NCBI GenBank assembly: GCA_947623665.1
Contig: CANQHJ010000010.1
Span: forward strand, 1-34,140
DNA: 34,140 bases
DNA from: an uncultured Bacilli bacterium
Lineage (GTDB): Bacteria > Bacillota_I > Bacilli_A > RF39 > UBA660
Direction of reading: 5' to 3'
Position numbers and translations under genes: made by a program. The notes beneath the pieces were generated by a model that was given only the letters and a program-made list of their open reading frames with translations, made no database searches and was not told where the DNA came from. Of this stretch, positions 25,631 to 33,445 are shown one piece after another (the first letter of the stretch is position 1; every line of letters starts with the position of its first letter).

Positions 25631-27921
25631 AAGAAAAAATAGAAAAAGTATTGCATTTAACAAAAGGATATTTATCTCTTGAAGAAATATTTTATCTTAC
25701 TGGAACAACGACCCAAGAAGAAAAAGAAGAAATAAAAAAATATCTTCAAAAACAAGTAAAAAATTATGAGATAGATTATCAAAATGATAAATATATTCTA
25801 ATGAGAAAAACATCAAAAAGAAAAGGTGTTTTTAAATCGGGAAAAACAATTGATAAAGTAATTGTTGGTAATGAAGAATTTATATTAGAAAAAGATGAAA
25901 TACATAATGCTATAGATAAAGATGAAGTATTAGTAAATATTCCATATTTAGAATATAATAGAACAAAAAAAAGTAAAAGAAAAAAGAAGACTAAAAAATT
26001 AAATCATGTTACCATAGAAAAAATAATAAATAGAAACTTAGATAGTATGATTGGACAAGTATATCAATATAAAGATAAGTTCTATTTAAGACCTGATGAT
26101 AAAGAAAAAAGAAAATTAAAAGTAGAACTAACAGGAGATGATTTTGTTCCAGGAGAAAAAGTGTTTGTAAAACTAAAACAAGATAAACAATCACTAGATA
26201 ATAATATGTATCATACAAGTATGGAAGAAAAAATAGGATTTGCAAATGAACCAGAAACAGATATTCAAATGGAAGCATATAAATTAGGAATATATAAAGG
26301 ATTTTCCAATGAGACTTTAGAAGAATTACAAGAAATACCAAATGAAGTAAGAGAAGAAGATAAAAAAGGAAAAGCAGATCTTACAAATTGGGAAATATTC
26401 ACAATAGATGGAGATGATACTAAAGACATAGATGATGCTATATCTTTATATGAAGATAAGGATGGAAATACAGTTTTAGGAGTACATATAGCATATCCAG
26501 CATATTATATAAAAAAAGATGGAGCAATCTATCAAGAAGCTTTACTTAAAGGAACAAGTTGCTATCCAACAAGTAGTAGAGTATTTCCAATGTTACATCC
26601 AAAATTATCTAATGGAATATGTTCACTTAATCCAAATGTAGAACGCCTTGCCCTATCTTATATAATTACTTTTGATAAAAATGCCAATGTAATAGATTAT
26701 AAAATAATGGAAAGTGTAATCAAATCAAATATTCAAATGACTTATACTAAAGTTAATGATTTATTAGATAAAAATATAATACATAACGGTTATGAAGAAC
26801 ATAAAGAAACACTATTAAAGATGAAAGAATTATCAGATAAATTACAAGAAAAAAGAAGAGCTAGAGGAGAATTAAATATATTAAGTAAAGAATTAAAAAT
26901 ATCTTTAGATGAAAAAGGAAAAGCAATTTCAATAGATACTAGAGAAATGACTACATCAGATAAAATAATAGAATCATTTATGGTTGCAAGTGCAGAATGT
27001 TATTCTGACTTTTGTACAAAATATAACATTCCATGTGTATATAGAAATCATCAAGTACCAGAATTTTATAAAATTAATAAATTTTTACAGCTTTTAGAAT
27101 CATGTGGAATGCCATATAAAGAAAAAATAGATTGCAATAGTTATAAGAGTATTCAACAATTATCTGACTTTGTAAATGCAACAGGTCAACTATCACCAGT
27201 ATTAATTAATAGATTCGTAAGAAGTCTACAAAAAGCCGATTTTGGTCTTGAAAATATAGGACATAGTGGACTAGCAAGTTCAGGGCATGTACCAAATACT
27301 TCTCCAATTAGAAGAGGAAACGATTTTATAAATCAATATTCACTTCAAGATTTATATCTATATAGAATAAATTCTCAAGTAGTACAACGACAAATAGAAG
27401 AAAAAATTCCAGAATTACATAAAAAATCTATTGCAAATTTAAAAATATATGCTAATATGAATTGGTACAGTAATGAAACATTAGCACTCAAACGAACACA
27501 ATGGAGTGAAGAAATAGATTCACTAACAGAACATTTATCACTTCAAGAAATAAATGCAGATAGATGTGAAAGACTTGTTAATAAAATGAAAATTGCAGAA
27601 AAAATGTCAGAAGAAAAAGGAAAAATTTATGAAGGAATAATTAGTGGTTTTAATCAGAATAATATCTATATTCAATTGGATAATTTAATAGAAGGATTTA
27701 TTAATGTACATCAATTACCTGGTAATCATATTTATAACGAACAAGATAATTATATAAAATCACCTAATAATGAAGACAATTATTATTTTGGAGATAGAAT
27801 AAAAGTCTCTGTTAAATCTGCTAATAAGAAATTAAAACAAGTAGAATTTAAACTAGAAGAAAAAATAAAAGAAAATACTCTTTGTAAAAAAGTAATAAAT
27901 TCAAAAACAAAGAAAAAATAG
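25627..27921 (+). CDS. Divergent RNase R-like exoribonuclease, second of a tandem pair
   Basis: The 764-residue protein is a close paralogue of the preceding one, with long identical stretches such as KDIDDAISLYEDKDGNTVLG. Asp261, 267, 269 and 270 are intact in FTIDGDDTKDIDD. It shares the same deviations from RNase R: HIAYPAYYI, SCYPTSSRVFPML and TSPIRRGND. Differences from copy one concentrate in the N-terminal 200 residues and in the S1-like end (YEGIISGFNQNNIYIQLDNL), which in this copy looks closer to a normal S1 domain. The genes overlap as ATGA with GGAGG upstream, so they are translationally coupled and may form a hetero-oligomer or a substrate-specialised pair. A hairpin and tRNA-Thr follow. 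Confidence 0.85.
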   Translation: MKEKIEKVLHLTKGYLSLEEIFYLTGTTTQEEKEEIKKYLQKQVKNYEIDYQNDKYILMRKTSKRKGVFKSGKTIDKVIVGNEEFILEKDEIHNAIDKDEVLVNIPYLEYNRTKKSKRKKKTKKLNHVTIEKIINRNLDSMIGQVYQYKDKFYLRPDDKEKRKLKVELTGDDFVPGEKVFVKLKQDKQSLDNNMYHTSMEEKIGFANEPETDIQMEAYKLGIYKGFSNETLEELQEIPNEVREEDKKGKADLTNWEIFTIDGDDTKDIDDAISLYEDKDGNTVLGVHIAYPAYYIKKDGAIYQEALLKGTSCYPTSSRVFPMLHPKLSNGICSLNPNVERLALSYIITFDKNANVIDYKIMESVIKSNIQMTYTKVNDLLDKNIIHNGYEEHKETLLKMKELSDKLQEKRRARGELNILSKELKISLDEKGKAISIDTREMTTSDKIIESFMVASAECYSDFCTKYNIPCVYRNHQVPEFYKINKFLQLLESCGMPYKEKIDCNSYKSIQQLSDFVNATGQLSPVLINRFVRSLQKADFGLENIGHSGLASSGHVPNTSPIRRGNDFINQYSLQDLYLYRINSQVVQRQIEEKIPELHKKSIANLKIYANMNWYSNETLALKRTQWSEEIDSLTEHLSLQEINADRCERLVNKMKIAEKMSEEKGKIYEGIISGFNQNNIYIQLDNLIEGFINVHQLPGNHIYNEQDNYIKSPNNEDNYYFGDRIKVSVKSANKKLKQVEFKLEEKIKENTLCKKVINSKTKKK

Positions 27922-27940
27922 AAAACATTAAGTTTTCTAT
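27918..27940 (+). other. Hairpin between the RNB pair and tRNA-Thr
   Basis: ATAGAAAAC (27918-27926) pairs with GTTTTCTAT (27932-27940) over a five-base loop. It overlaps the stop codon and ends two bases before the tRNA. There is no T run, so it may mark RNA processing or mRNA 3'-end protection rather than termination; the tRNA may be cotranscribed with the RNB genes. Confidence 0.5.
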
Positions 27941-27942
27941 AT

Positions 27943-28018
27943 GCCGACTTAGCTCAGTTGGTAGAGCAACTCATTCGTAATGAGTAGGTCAAAGGTTCAA
28001 GTCCCTTAGTCGGCACCA
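27943..28018 (+). tRNA. tRNA-Thr (anticodon CGU)
   Basis: The 76-base gene folds as a standard cloverleaf: acceptor GCCGACT/AGTCGGC, D-arm AGCTCAGTTGGTAGAGC, anticodon stem ACTCA/TGAGT with loop TTCGTAA (anticodon CGT, reading ACG), T-arm with GGTTCAAGTCC, discriminator A, and an encoded CCA. ACG is a rare codon in such AT-rich DNA. No duplicated 3' end was seen downstream, so there is no sign of an element integrated here. Confidence 0.97.
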
Positions 28019-28029
28019 TTTATGATTAT

Positions 28030-28053
28030 ACAACCAAATTAGGTTGTTTTTTT
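28030..28053 (+). terminator. Terminator after tRNA-Thr
   Basis: ACAACC (28030-28035) pairs with GGTTGT (28042-28047) across a six-base loop and runs into TTTTTTT. Confidence 0.85.
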
Positions 28054-28079
28054 GTGATAAAAGTTAATTGTTTGTATCT

Positions 28080-28114
28080 TATCATATATGTATTTTTCTT
28101 ATATATGATATAAT
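28080..28114 (+). promoter_or_regulatory. Extended -10 promoter overlapped by an inverted repeat
   Basis: TGA-TATAAT (-10 at 28109-28114) lies 35 bases before the ATG at 28150. A perfect ten-base inverted repeat, TATCATATAT (28080-28089) and ATATATGATA (28101-28110), with an 11-base spacer covers the -35 region and runs into the -10 box. That placement suits a repressor operator. AT-rich palindromes are common by chance in this genome. Confidence 0.45.
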
Positions 28115-28149
28115 ATAGTTAAGTAAATATTAATTAAGAGGTAAAATGC

Positions 28150-29565
28150 ATGAACAAAGAAAAGTTAGAAGAAATAGTTATAAGAAAATATTTAAATAAT
28201 GAAGATTATGTTGTTAGAATTGAAAAAGAAAAAAAGAAAGAAAATGGAAAAATTAAATATCAAAAAGACTTTGTTGTAAAAGTATACTATCAAGGTATTC
28301 AAAGTTTTATGGTAAAGAAAAATGAATTGACATTAAATGTTGCAATGTTTACATTGAAAGGAAATAAACCATTTACTCCTGTTCATGATGATAAAATAGA
28401 ATATTTAAAAGACAAAGGATTTCATTTTCAAATAGGCTTTAATAGTAGTGGAGATTTAAGAAATGAAACACATAAGAAATATTATCTAAAAATAAAGCCA
28501 TCTAAAAATATTGAATTATATAAGAATAATCAAAATATACAAAATGAAATGAAAGAAATGCTAAAAAAAGTAAAGGATTATAAAAAAGATGCTATTCATA
28601 AAGAAATAGATAATATAAATTATTTCTTATTTGATAATAATGATATTGAATATAATGATCTTATAAAATTAACAGCTAAATTAATAAGAAAAATTGAAGG
28701 TGTCCAAAAAATAGAATGTAATGAAAAAATTGTTTCTCCAAAAAATATAAATGAAGAAGATTTACAAAAATTAGATAAAATTATAAATGAAAAACAAGAA
28801 GAATATAATAAAGCAGATACAAAATCATCAGATACAAAATTATATGGAGAAAAAATGTTTCAACAAAATCTTATGGTTAAAATGAATAAGGCTAAAACGG
28901 GTAAAGATATAAGTATTTTAAATAAAGAGCCATTTAATAAAAATACTCATGCATTCTTAATGGAATATAATTTTTATGAGGCAAGTTATATAGAAAAAAC
29001 AAGACAAAGCAAAAAAGGAAGAGTAGATAATTTATTTATAAAAGACAATAAAATATTATTTGTTGAACTTAAATATGATGAAAATGTTATTGGGGGAAGT
29101 CATGGAATCCATAGACATTTAATTGATATTTATAATAGTAGTAAGAAAAATAAACAATTTAGAGAAGAGATATATGAAGATGTAAAAATTTATAATGAAG
29201 GATTAAAAGAGTATATTCAAGATTATCAAAAATATCAAATTGATATTAAGAAAGATGGTTTTGATAAAGATATAGAGTTTGTCATCATTTGTGGTTATAG
29301 TAATGGTAATAAAGAAAAAGTAATTGAAGAAATAAATAGAGTAAAAAATATGACTTTTAAAGATTTTGTTGAATCAAAGGAAGTTACTTATGACGAATAT
29401 AAAAAAGAAAAAAAAGCATTAGGCAAAAACGATGAAAAACTTTTAAATATGAAAGTAACAGAATTAATTGAAGAAATGGAACATATAGATAATAAATTTA
29501 AATGTGATGTTAATATATATTTAAGTGATGAAAATTTCACAAATATTGAAAAAGTATCATTATAG
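28150..29565 (+). CDS. Unrecognised protein with a C-terminal PD-(D/E)xK-like nuclease core
   Basis: I do not recognise a named family in this 471-residue protein. Residues 1-120 form a beta-rich part with conserved-looking patches (QSFMVKKNELTLNVAMF, FTPVHDD, GFHFQIGFNSSGD); residues 130-240 are highly charged and probably helical. The C-terminal third has GRVDNLFIKDNKILFVELKY, with Asp293, Glu306 and Lys308 in the exact D-x12-ExK spacing of PD-(D/E)xK nucleases, followed by a helix with GIHRHLID. A role in cutting or binding nucleic acid is therefore likely, but target and biology are unknown. The ATG has AGAGGT upstream. The gene stands alone between tRNA-Thr and a terminator that overlaps its stop. 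Confidence 0.65.
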   Translation: MNKEKLEEIVIRKYLNNEDYVVRIEKEKKKENGKIKYQKDFVVKVYYQGIQSFMVKKNELTLNVAMFTLKGNKPFTPVHDDKIEYLKDKGFHFQIGFNSSGDLRNETHKKYYLKIKPSKNIELYKNNQNIQNEMKEMLKKVKDYKKDAIHKEIDNINYFLFDNNDIEYNDLIKLTAKLIRKIEGVQKIECNEKIVSPKNINEEDLQKLDKIINEKQEEYNKADTKSSDTKLYGEKMFQQNLMVKMNKAKTGKDISILNKEPFNKNTHAFLMEYNFYEASYIEKTRQSKKGRVDNLFIKDNKILFVELKYDENVIGGSHGIHRHLIDIYNSSKKNKQFREEIYEDVKIYNEGLKEYIQDYQKYQIDIKKDGFDKDIEFVIICGYSNGNKEKVIEEINRVKNMTFKDFVESKEVTYDEYKKEKKALGKNDEKLLNMKVTELIEEMEHIDNKFKCDVNIYLSDENFTNIEKVSL

Positions 29566-29578
29566 ATGCTTTTTTTTA
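29550..29578 (+). terminator. Terminator overlapping the stop of the PD-(D/E)xK-like gene
   Basis: AAAAGTATC and GATGCTTTT (29550-29558 and 29565-29573) pair with one G-U over a six-base loop, followed by a T run. The stop codon lies in the loop and first stem base. Confidence 0.7.
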
Positions 29579-29583
29579 TTGTA

Positions 29584-29641
29584 TTTACAGCCTTTTACAG
29601 TAAACTTTACATGAAATGAACCAAATAGTGAAAGTTTTACA
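29584..29641. repeat. Four TTTACA repeats in the intergenic region
   Basis: TTTACA occurs at 29584, 29594, 29606 and 29636, the first three about one helical turn apart. The cluster sits just before the promoter of the beta-CASP gene and could be a binding array. The motif is short and AT-rich. Confidence 0.35.
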
Positions 29642-29649
29642 CGCACAAT

Positions 29650-29678
29650 TTGAAAAGAAAAAAATAAAATGCTAAATT
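29650..29678 (+). promoter_or_regulatory. Promoter for the beta-CASP/exonuclease-fold operon
   Basis: TTGAAA (29650-29655), a 17-base spacer and TAAATT (29673-29678) with a TGC extension lie 24 bases before the ATG at 29703. Confidence 0.45.
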
Positions 29679-29702
29679 ATATTCCAAAAGGAAGGAAAAC
29701 AT

Positions 29703-31442
29703 ATGAAAAACGATATTAAATTATTTGAGGATTATGTTTTAAAAAAAGCAAGAAAGTATTATTCTAATAATATTCCAAAAAACATGAAAGAAGTTTTAGA
29801 TAAGGAGTTAGAATATATAAAAAGCCATGAATTAATAGATACTATTTATATGGTTGAAAATATTTTACATTATGATAAAAAATATATAGGTTCAACATAT
29901 TTAACAGGGGATTTAGAAAATTCTTTAGTATTATATATTTTAGGATTAACTAAAAAACCAGACAATTACCATATAGATTCTTTTAATGGTAAATCATATT
30001 ATATTGAGTTTAATGTAGATGAATTATTTCTAGAAGATGTAAAAAATGAGTTCGTAACATTATATAAAGAAAAAATTATAACTGATGAAAATATGGATTA
30101 TAATGAATTTTTATTTCTTAAAGGAGATTATAATTCTAAAGATCTAAATTCTAATAGGAATGATTATTGTAATATAATTTCATTTAGTAGTTTTAATCCG
30201 AAAGAAAATAATAATAATTTGAAAGTAAGAATAATTAAAGGAACTAATCAAATCGGTGGTTGTATTACTGAAATAGAAAGTAAAGATGCTAGAATTATAA
30301 TTGATTTTGGAGAAGATTTACCAGATGAAGAAACAAAAGGAAAACATGAGAACCCTATGATAGATGGTCTTACAACAGGTATAAAAAAATATGATGCAGT
30401 ATTTATTACACATAGTCATGGTGATCATATTGGTCTTATTGATTATATTCTAGATGATATTCCTGTATATGTTGAAAAAGAAAGTAAAAAAATATATGAA
30501 TTATTAAATGCATTTACATATAAAGAAACTAGATTCAAAACAAGAAAGATGGAATTTAATAAACCAATTATGATTAAAGATATGAAAATAACTTTATTTA
30601 TAATAGATCATTCATCATACAATTCCGGAATGTTACTTATAGAAAGTAAAGGTAAGAAAATACTTCATACAGGAGATTACAGAAATCATGGAAGAAAGGG
30701 TAAAATATTTACAAAAACTCTAAAAGAAATTGGACAAGTAGACTTACTTATTACAGAAGGAACAACTTTCGGAAGAAAAAAAGAAAAATATAAAACAGAA
30801 GAAGATTTAGAAGAAATAGAAAGAAAAATATTTAAAAAATATAATCAAATATTTATATTACAAGCATCAACTAATATTGATAGAATAGTAACTTTTTATA
30901 AAGCATCTAAAAAAAATAAAATCTTTATAGAAGATATATTTACTGCAAATATTACAGATGCTTTAGATAGTAAAATACCAACACCTAAAAAATTTTATAA
31001 TGTCTATGCATGGATACCATTAAAATATCAAAAAAAGTCTTTGAAGTTTAAAGAAAAATATTTTAAGCCCTTTGAAGAAAAATGTGATTCAAAAGTGGTA
31101 TTTCAAGATTTCACTATGCTCATAAAAACATCTATGTTAAAAGATTTAGAAATGTTAAAAGAAAAAGATGCTATTACTAATGCTTGCTTAGTGTATTCTA
31201 TGTGGGAAGGATATTTAGAACAAGATAGTTTTAAAAACTTTATAGAAGGTGCAAAAGAGTTGGGAATAGATTATAAATTTATACATACATCAGGGCATGG
31301 AGATGATGAAGCAAGAAAACTTGTTGAAGAATATATAAAACCAAAAAAAGTTATCCCAATACATACAGAAAATAAAGAACAAGCAAAAGAAGTGTTTAAA
31401 AATGCTATTATATTAGAAGATAATGAAGAATTAGAAATATAA
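29703..31442 (+). CDS. RNase J-like beta-CASP metallo-hydrolase with an unusual N-terminal domain
   Basis: The 579-residue protein has two parts. Residues about 190-579 are a metallo-beta-lactamase/beta-CASP nuclease related to RNase J: THSHGDHIG (His237, 239, Asp241, His242), His303, HTGDYR (Asp325), ITEGTTFG, TSGHGD (His532) and IPIHTE (His554). All metal and beta-CASP motifs are present, so activity on RNA or DNA is expected. Residues about 34-110 resemble the palm of C-family DNA polymerases (DnaE/PolC): YLTGDLENSLVLYILGLT aligns by eye with the G-R-G-S-x-x-S-L-V-x-Y-x-L-G-I-T motif, while the catalytic Asp pair appears replaced in YIEFNVDE. It is followed after 18 bases by an exonuclease-fold gene. 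Confidence 0.75.
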   Translation: MKNDIKLFEDYVLKKARKYYSNNIPKNMKEVLDKELEYIKSHELIDTIYMVENILHYDKKYIGSTYLTGDLENSLVLYILGLTKKPDNYHIDSFNGKSYYIEFNVDELFLEDVKNEFVTLYKEKIITDENMDYNEFLFLKGDYNSKDLNSNRNDYCNIISFSSFNPKENNNNLKVRIIKGTNQIGGCITEIESKDARIIIDFGEDLPDEETKGKHENPMIDGLTTGIKKYDAVFITHSHGDHIGLIDYILDDIPVYVEKESKKIYELLNAFTYKETRFKTRKMEFNKPIMIKDMKITLFIIDHSSYNSGMLLIESKGKKILHTGDYRNHGRKGKIFTKTLKEIGQVDLLITEGTTFGRKKEKYKTEEDLEEIERKIFKKYNQIFILQASTNIDRIVTFYKASKKNKIFIEDIFTANITDALDSKIPTPKKFYNVYAWIPLKYQKKSLKFKEKYFKPFEEKCDSKVVFQDFTMLIKTSMLKDLEMLKEKDAITNACLVYSMWEGYLEQDSFKNFIEGAKELGIDYKFIHTSGHGDDEARKLVEEYIKPKKVIPIHTENKEQAKEVFKNAIILEDNEELEI

Positions 31443-31460
31443 AAGAAGGAGATAATATAT

Positions 31461-32486
31461 ATGGAAAATTATGTAATAATAAATACAGATGAAAATGATT
31501 TTTTAAAAGATCCATTCGATGATACTTCTCTAATAAAATTAGAAGCAATTAAAATCGATAAAAACTTTAATGAACTAGATAGATTTTTTGAATATATAAA
31601 ACCAAAAAAAGAATTATCAAAAGAAATAGAAGACATAACAGGAATAACTAATACTATGTTAAAAGAAAAAGGTATTTCTCTAAAAGAAGCTTTAGAAAAA
31701 TTTTTAGATTTTAAAAAAGACTCTTCTTGGATTATTGGTTATTATGCAGATTGGGATATGTCTCTTGTTGTAAAAGGAATATATGAAACTAAGATTGAAG
31801 ATAATAATATTATGAATTTTATAAGTTTAAGGGATTATATAGAGTGTAAAACTGATTTAAGAAAAAAAGTTAAGTCCCTAAAGTTCGATAACGTTGTTAA
31901 CTACTATAATATAAAATATAATGATTTAGAAAAAGAGTGGCTGGATATAACTATAAGTTTATTAAAAATATTAGTTAAAAAAGAAAATGTAGAAACAATA
32001 GAAGATTTTAAAGAAAAAAATATTCCAAAATTTTTATTTCAAGGACTTTCTAAAAGAAGTACAAAAGTAAAAGTTAGATTTCATCATGGAAAAGATGAAT
32101 TTGCTATAAGAAATATAGAATTTATAGATAAAACACCTGATAGAAAAGTCTCATATGTAACAGCATATAATGCAATAAATAGATATGAAACTACTTTTTA
32201 TGAATTGATACTTTTTAGAAAATGGGGCGCTCAAATAATAGATGACTTTATTTATATAAATGATAATAATATAGATTATATAGACTTTTATTTTATTAGA
32301 AAAGATATTAAAGATAAAGAACTTTTAGAAAGTCTAAAAAATAATATTTCATGTTTAGATAAATGTGAAAGAAACTTAAGGTATGATGGTACTCTGAAAG
32401 AGCTAAAAGAACACTGTAAAGAACTTGGAAAAGATAATTTAAATAAAATAATAGAACATATAAAAATAAAAAAAAGAAAAAAATAA
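31461..32486 (+). CDS. DEDD exonuclease-fold (DnaQ/PolC epsilon-like) protein with degraded active site
   Basis: The first 180 residues of this 341-residue protein follow the DnaQ/PolC proofreading pattern: YVIINTDEND where exonucleases have V-F-D-x-E-T-T-G, then LIKLEAIKID, FFEYIKPKKELSKEIEDITG, ITNTMLKEKG, and IIGYYADWDMSLV where the second acidic residue (Asp) is kept. The first D-x-E pair reads N-x-D and the final H-x4-D is not clear, so catalysis is doubtful. Residues about 190-341 are unrecognised and end in a lysine-rich tail (KIKKRKK) that may bind nucleic acid. It is in an operon with the beta-CASP protein, with GAAGGAG upstream, and may act as a binding or targeting subunit. Confidence 0.6.
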   Translation: MENYVIINTDENDFLKDPFDDTSLIKLEAIKIDKNFNELDRFFEYIKPKKELSKEIEDITGITNTMLKEKGISLKEALEKFLDFKKDSSWIIGYYADWDMSLVVKGIYETKIEDNNIMNFISLRDYIECKTDLRKKVKSLKFDNVVNYYNIKYNDLEKEWLDITISLLKILVKKENVETIEDFKEKNIPKFLFQGLSKRSTKVKVRFHHGKDEFAIRNIEFIDKTPDRKVSYVTAYNAINRYETTFYELILFRKWGAQIIDDFIYINDNNIDYIDFYFIRKDIKDKELLESLKNNISCLDKCERNLRYDGTLKELKEHCKELGKDNLNKIIEHIKIKKRKK

Positions 32487-32515
32487 TAGTAAATAACAAT
32501 TTATATTAAGAAATA

Positions 32516-32538
32516 GTAAACTAGTGAGTTTGCTTTTT
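32516..32538 (+). terminator. Terminator after the exonuclease-fold gene
   Basis: GTAAACT (32516-32522) pairs with AGTTTGC (32527-32533), with one G-U, over loop AGTG; TTTTT follows. Confidence 0.7.
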
Positions 32539-32557
32539 CTTTGGTAAAAAGTTATAA

Positions 32558-32585
32558 TTGTATAAATAATTGATTCAACTATAAT
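32558..32585 (+). promoter_or_regulatory. Promoter for the HExxH gene
   Basis: TTGTAT (32558-32563), 16 bases, TATAAT (32580-32585), 22 bases before the chosen ATG. The leader would be short. Confidence 0.4.
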
Positions 32586-32607
32586 ATTGGATTTGGATGT
32601 GATGATT

Positions 32608-33354
32608 ATGAAAAATAATAAAATTCCCGTTATTAAATTTAAACCAATGGACATAAATGATAATATTACTCTTGTTAAAGAGTTTTATTTTTTAGAAAAC
32701 GATTCCATTAGTACGCATGAATTTACATTACAACTTTTTCCTAAACTTAGAGATATAGATAATAATATAAGTAAAGAAAGAAAAGAAAAAATAATAGATA
32801 ACGTCGTAAGAGAAGAATATAAAAAAGAAAGAGATAATATTATAAAAGATGTAGAAAGATATAATGGTTTATGGAAAGATTATAATGATAAATATTTTAA
32901 TACACTTTGTGAGTACTTTGGAGTAAATTTTCCAGATGATTTAAATGTAATAGATGCAACAGTTGGACTTTTACCTGTTAATCCTAGATTTTTAGATAGT
33001 TATAGTTTTTCTATTTGTTGCGGTGAAAAGAAAGATAAAGTTATAGAAACTTGTGCACATGAAACTCTTCATTTTATATGGTTTATTAAATGGAGGAATC
33101 TTTTTCCAAATACTAAAAAATATGAAATGGACTCCCCTTATTTAGTTTGGAAATATAGTGAAATGGTAACAGACCCTATTTTAAATAATAAACCTTTTGA
33201 TACTTTTAATTTTAGAGAACATGGTTATGATAATTTATATAAAATTATGGACGGAAATATCAAAGTCATGGATAAGCTTAGAGAATTATATTCTAAAGAT
33301 ATTTCTATTGAAGAGAAAATAAAAGATGGATTTGAGTACATAAAAAAAATATAA
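32608..33354 (+). CDS. HExxH-motif protein, probable zinc metallopeptidase fold
   Basis: This 248-residue protein carries CAHETLHFIWF with His151, Glu152 and His155 (HExxH), and a downstream acidic candidate third ligand in KYSEMVTD (Glu185). That is the gluzincin-like layout: two His and one Glu about 30 residues later. The N-terminal 110 residues are charged and helical, with no signal peptide or membrane segment, so it should act in the cytoplasm. I cannot place it in a named peptidase family. The ATG at 32608 is chosen by spacing from GGATGTGAT; an ATG six bases earlier is also possible. It has its own promoter and stands alone. Confidence 0.6.
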   Translation: MKNNKIPVIKFKPMDINDNITLVKEFYFLENDSISTHEFTLQLFPKLRDIDNNISKERKEKIIDNVVREEYKKERDNIIKDVERYNGLWKDYNDKYFNTLCEYFGVNFPDDLNVIDATVGLLPVNPRFLDSYSFSICCGEKKDKVIETCAHETLHFIWFIKWRNLFPNTKKYEMDSPYLVWKYSEMVTDPILNNKPFDTFNFREHGYDNLYKIMDGNIKVMDKLRELYSKDISIEEKIKDGFEYIKKI

Positions 33355-33374
33355 AAATATACTTAAAAATAAAA

Positions 33375-33403
33375 TTTATAATTAATATAAAATATAGTAT
33401 AAT
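33375..33403 (+). promoter_or_regulatory. Promoter for the NMNAT-like gene
   Basis: TTTATA (33375-33380), 17 bases and TATAAT (33398-33403), 42 bases before the ATG at 33446. Confidence 0.45.
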
Positions 33404-33445
33404 ATATTTATAAGAAAACTAAACGATAGAAAATGGGGTGATAAT

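Noticed and set aside
28019-29700. Attachment site at tRNA-Thr
   Set aside because: No direct repeat of the tRNA 3' end and no integrase were seen.
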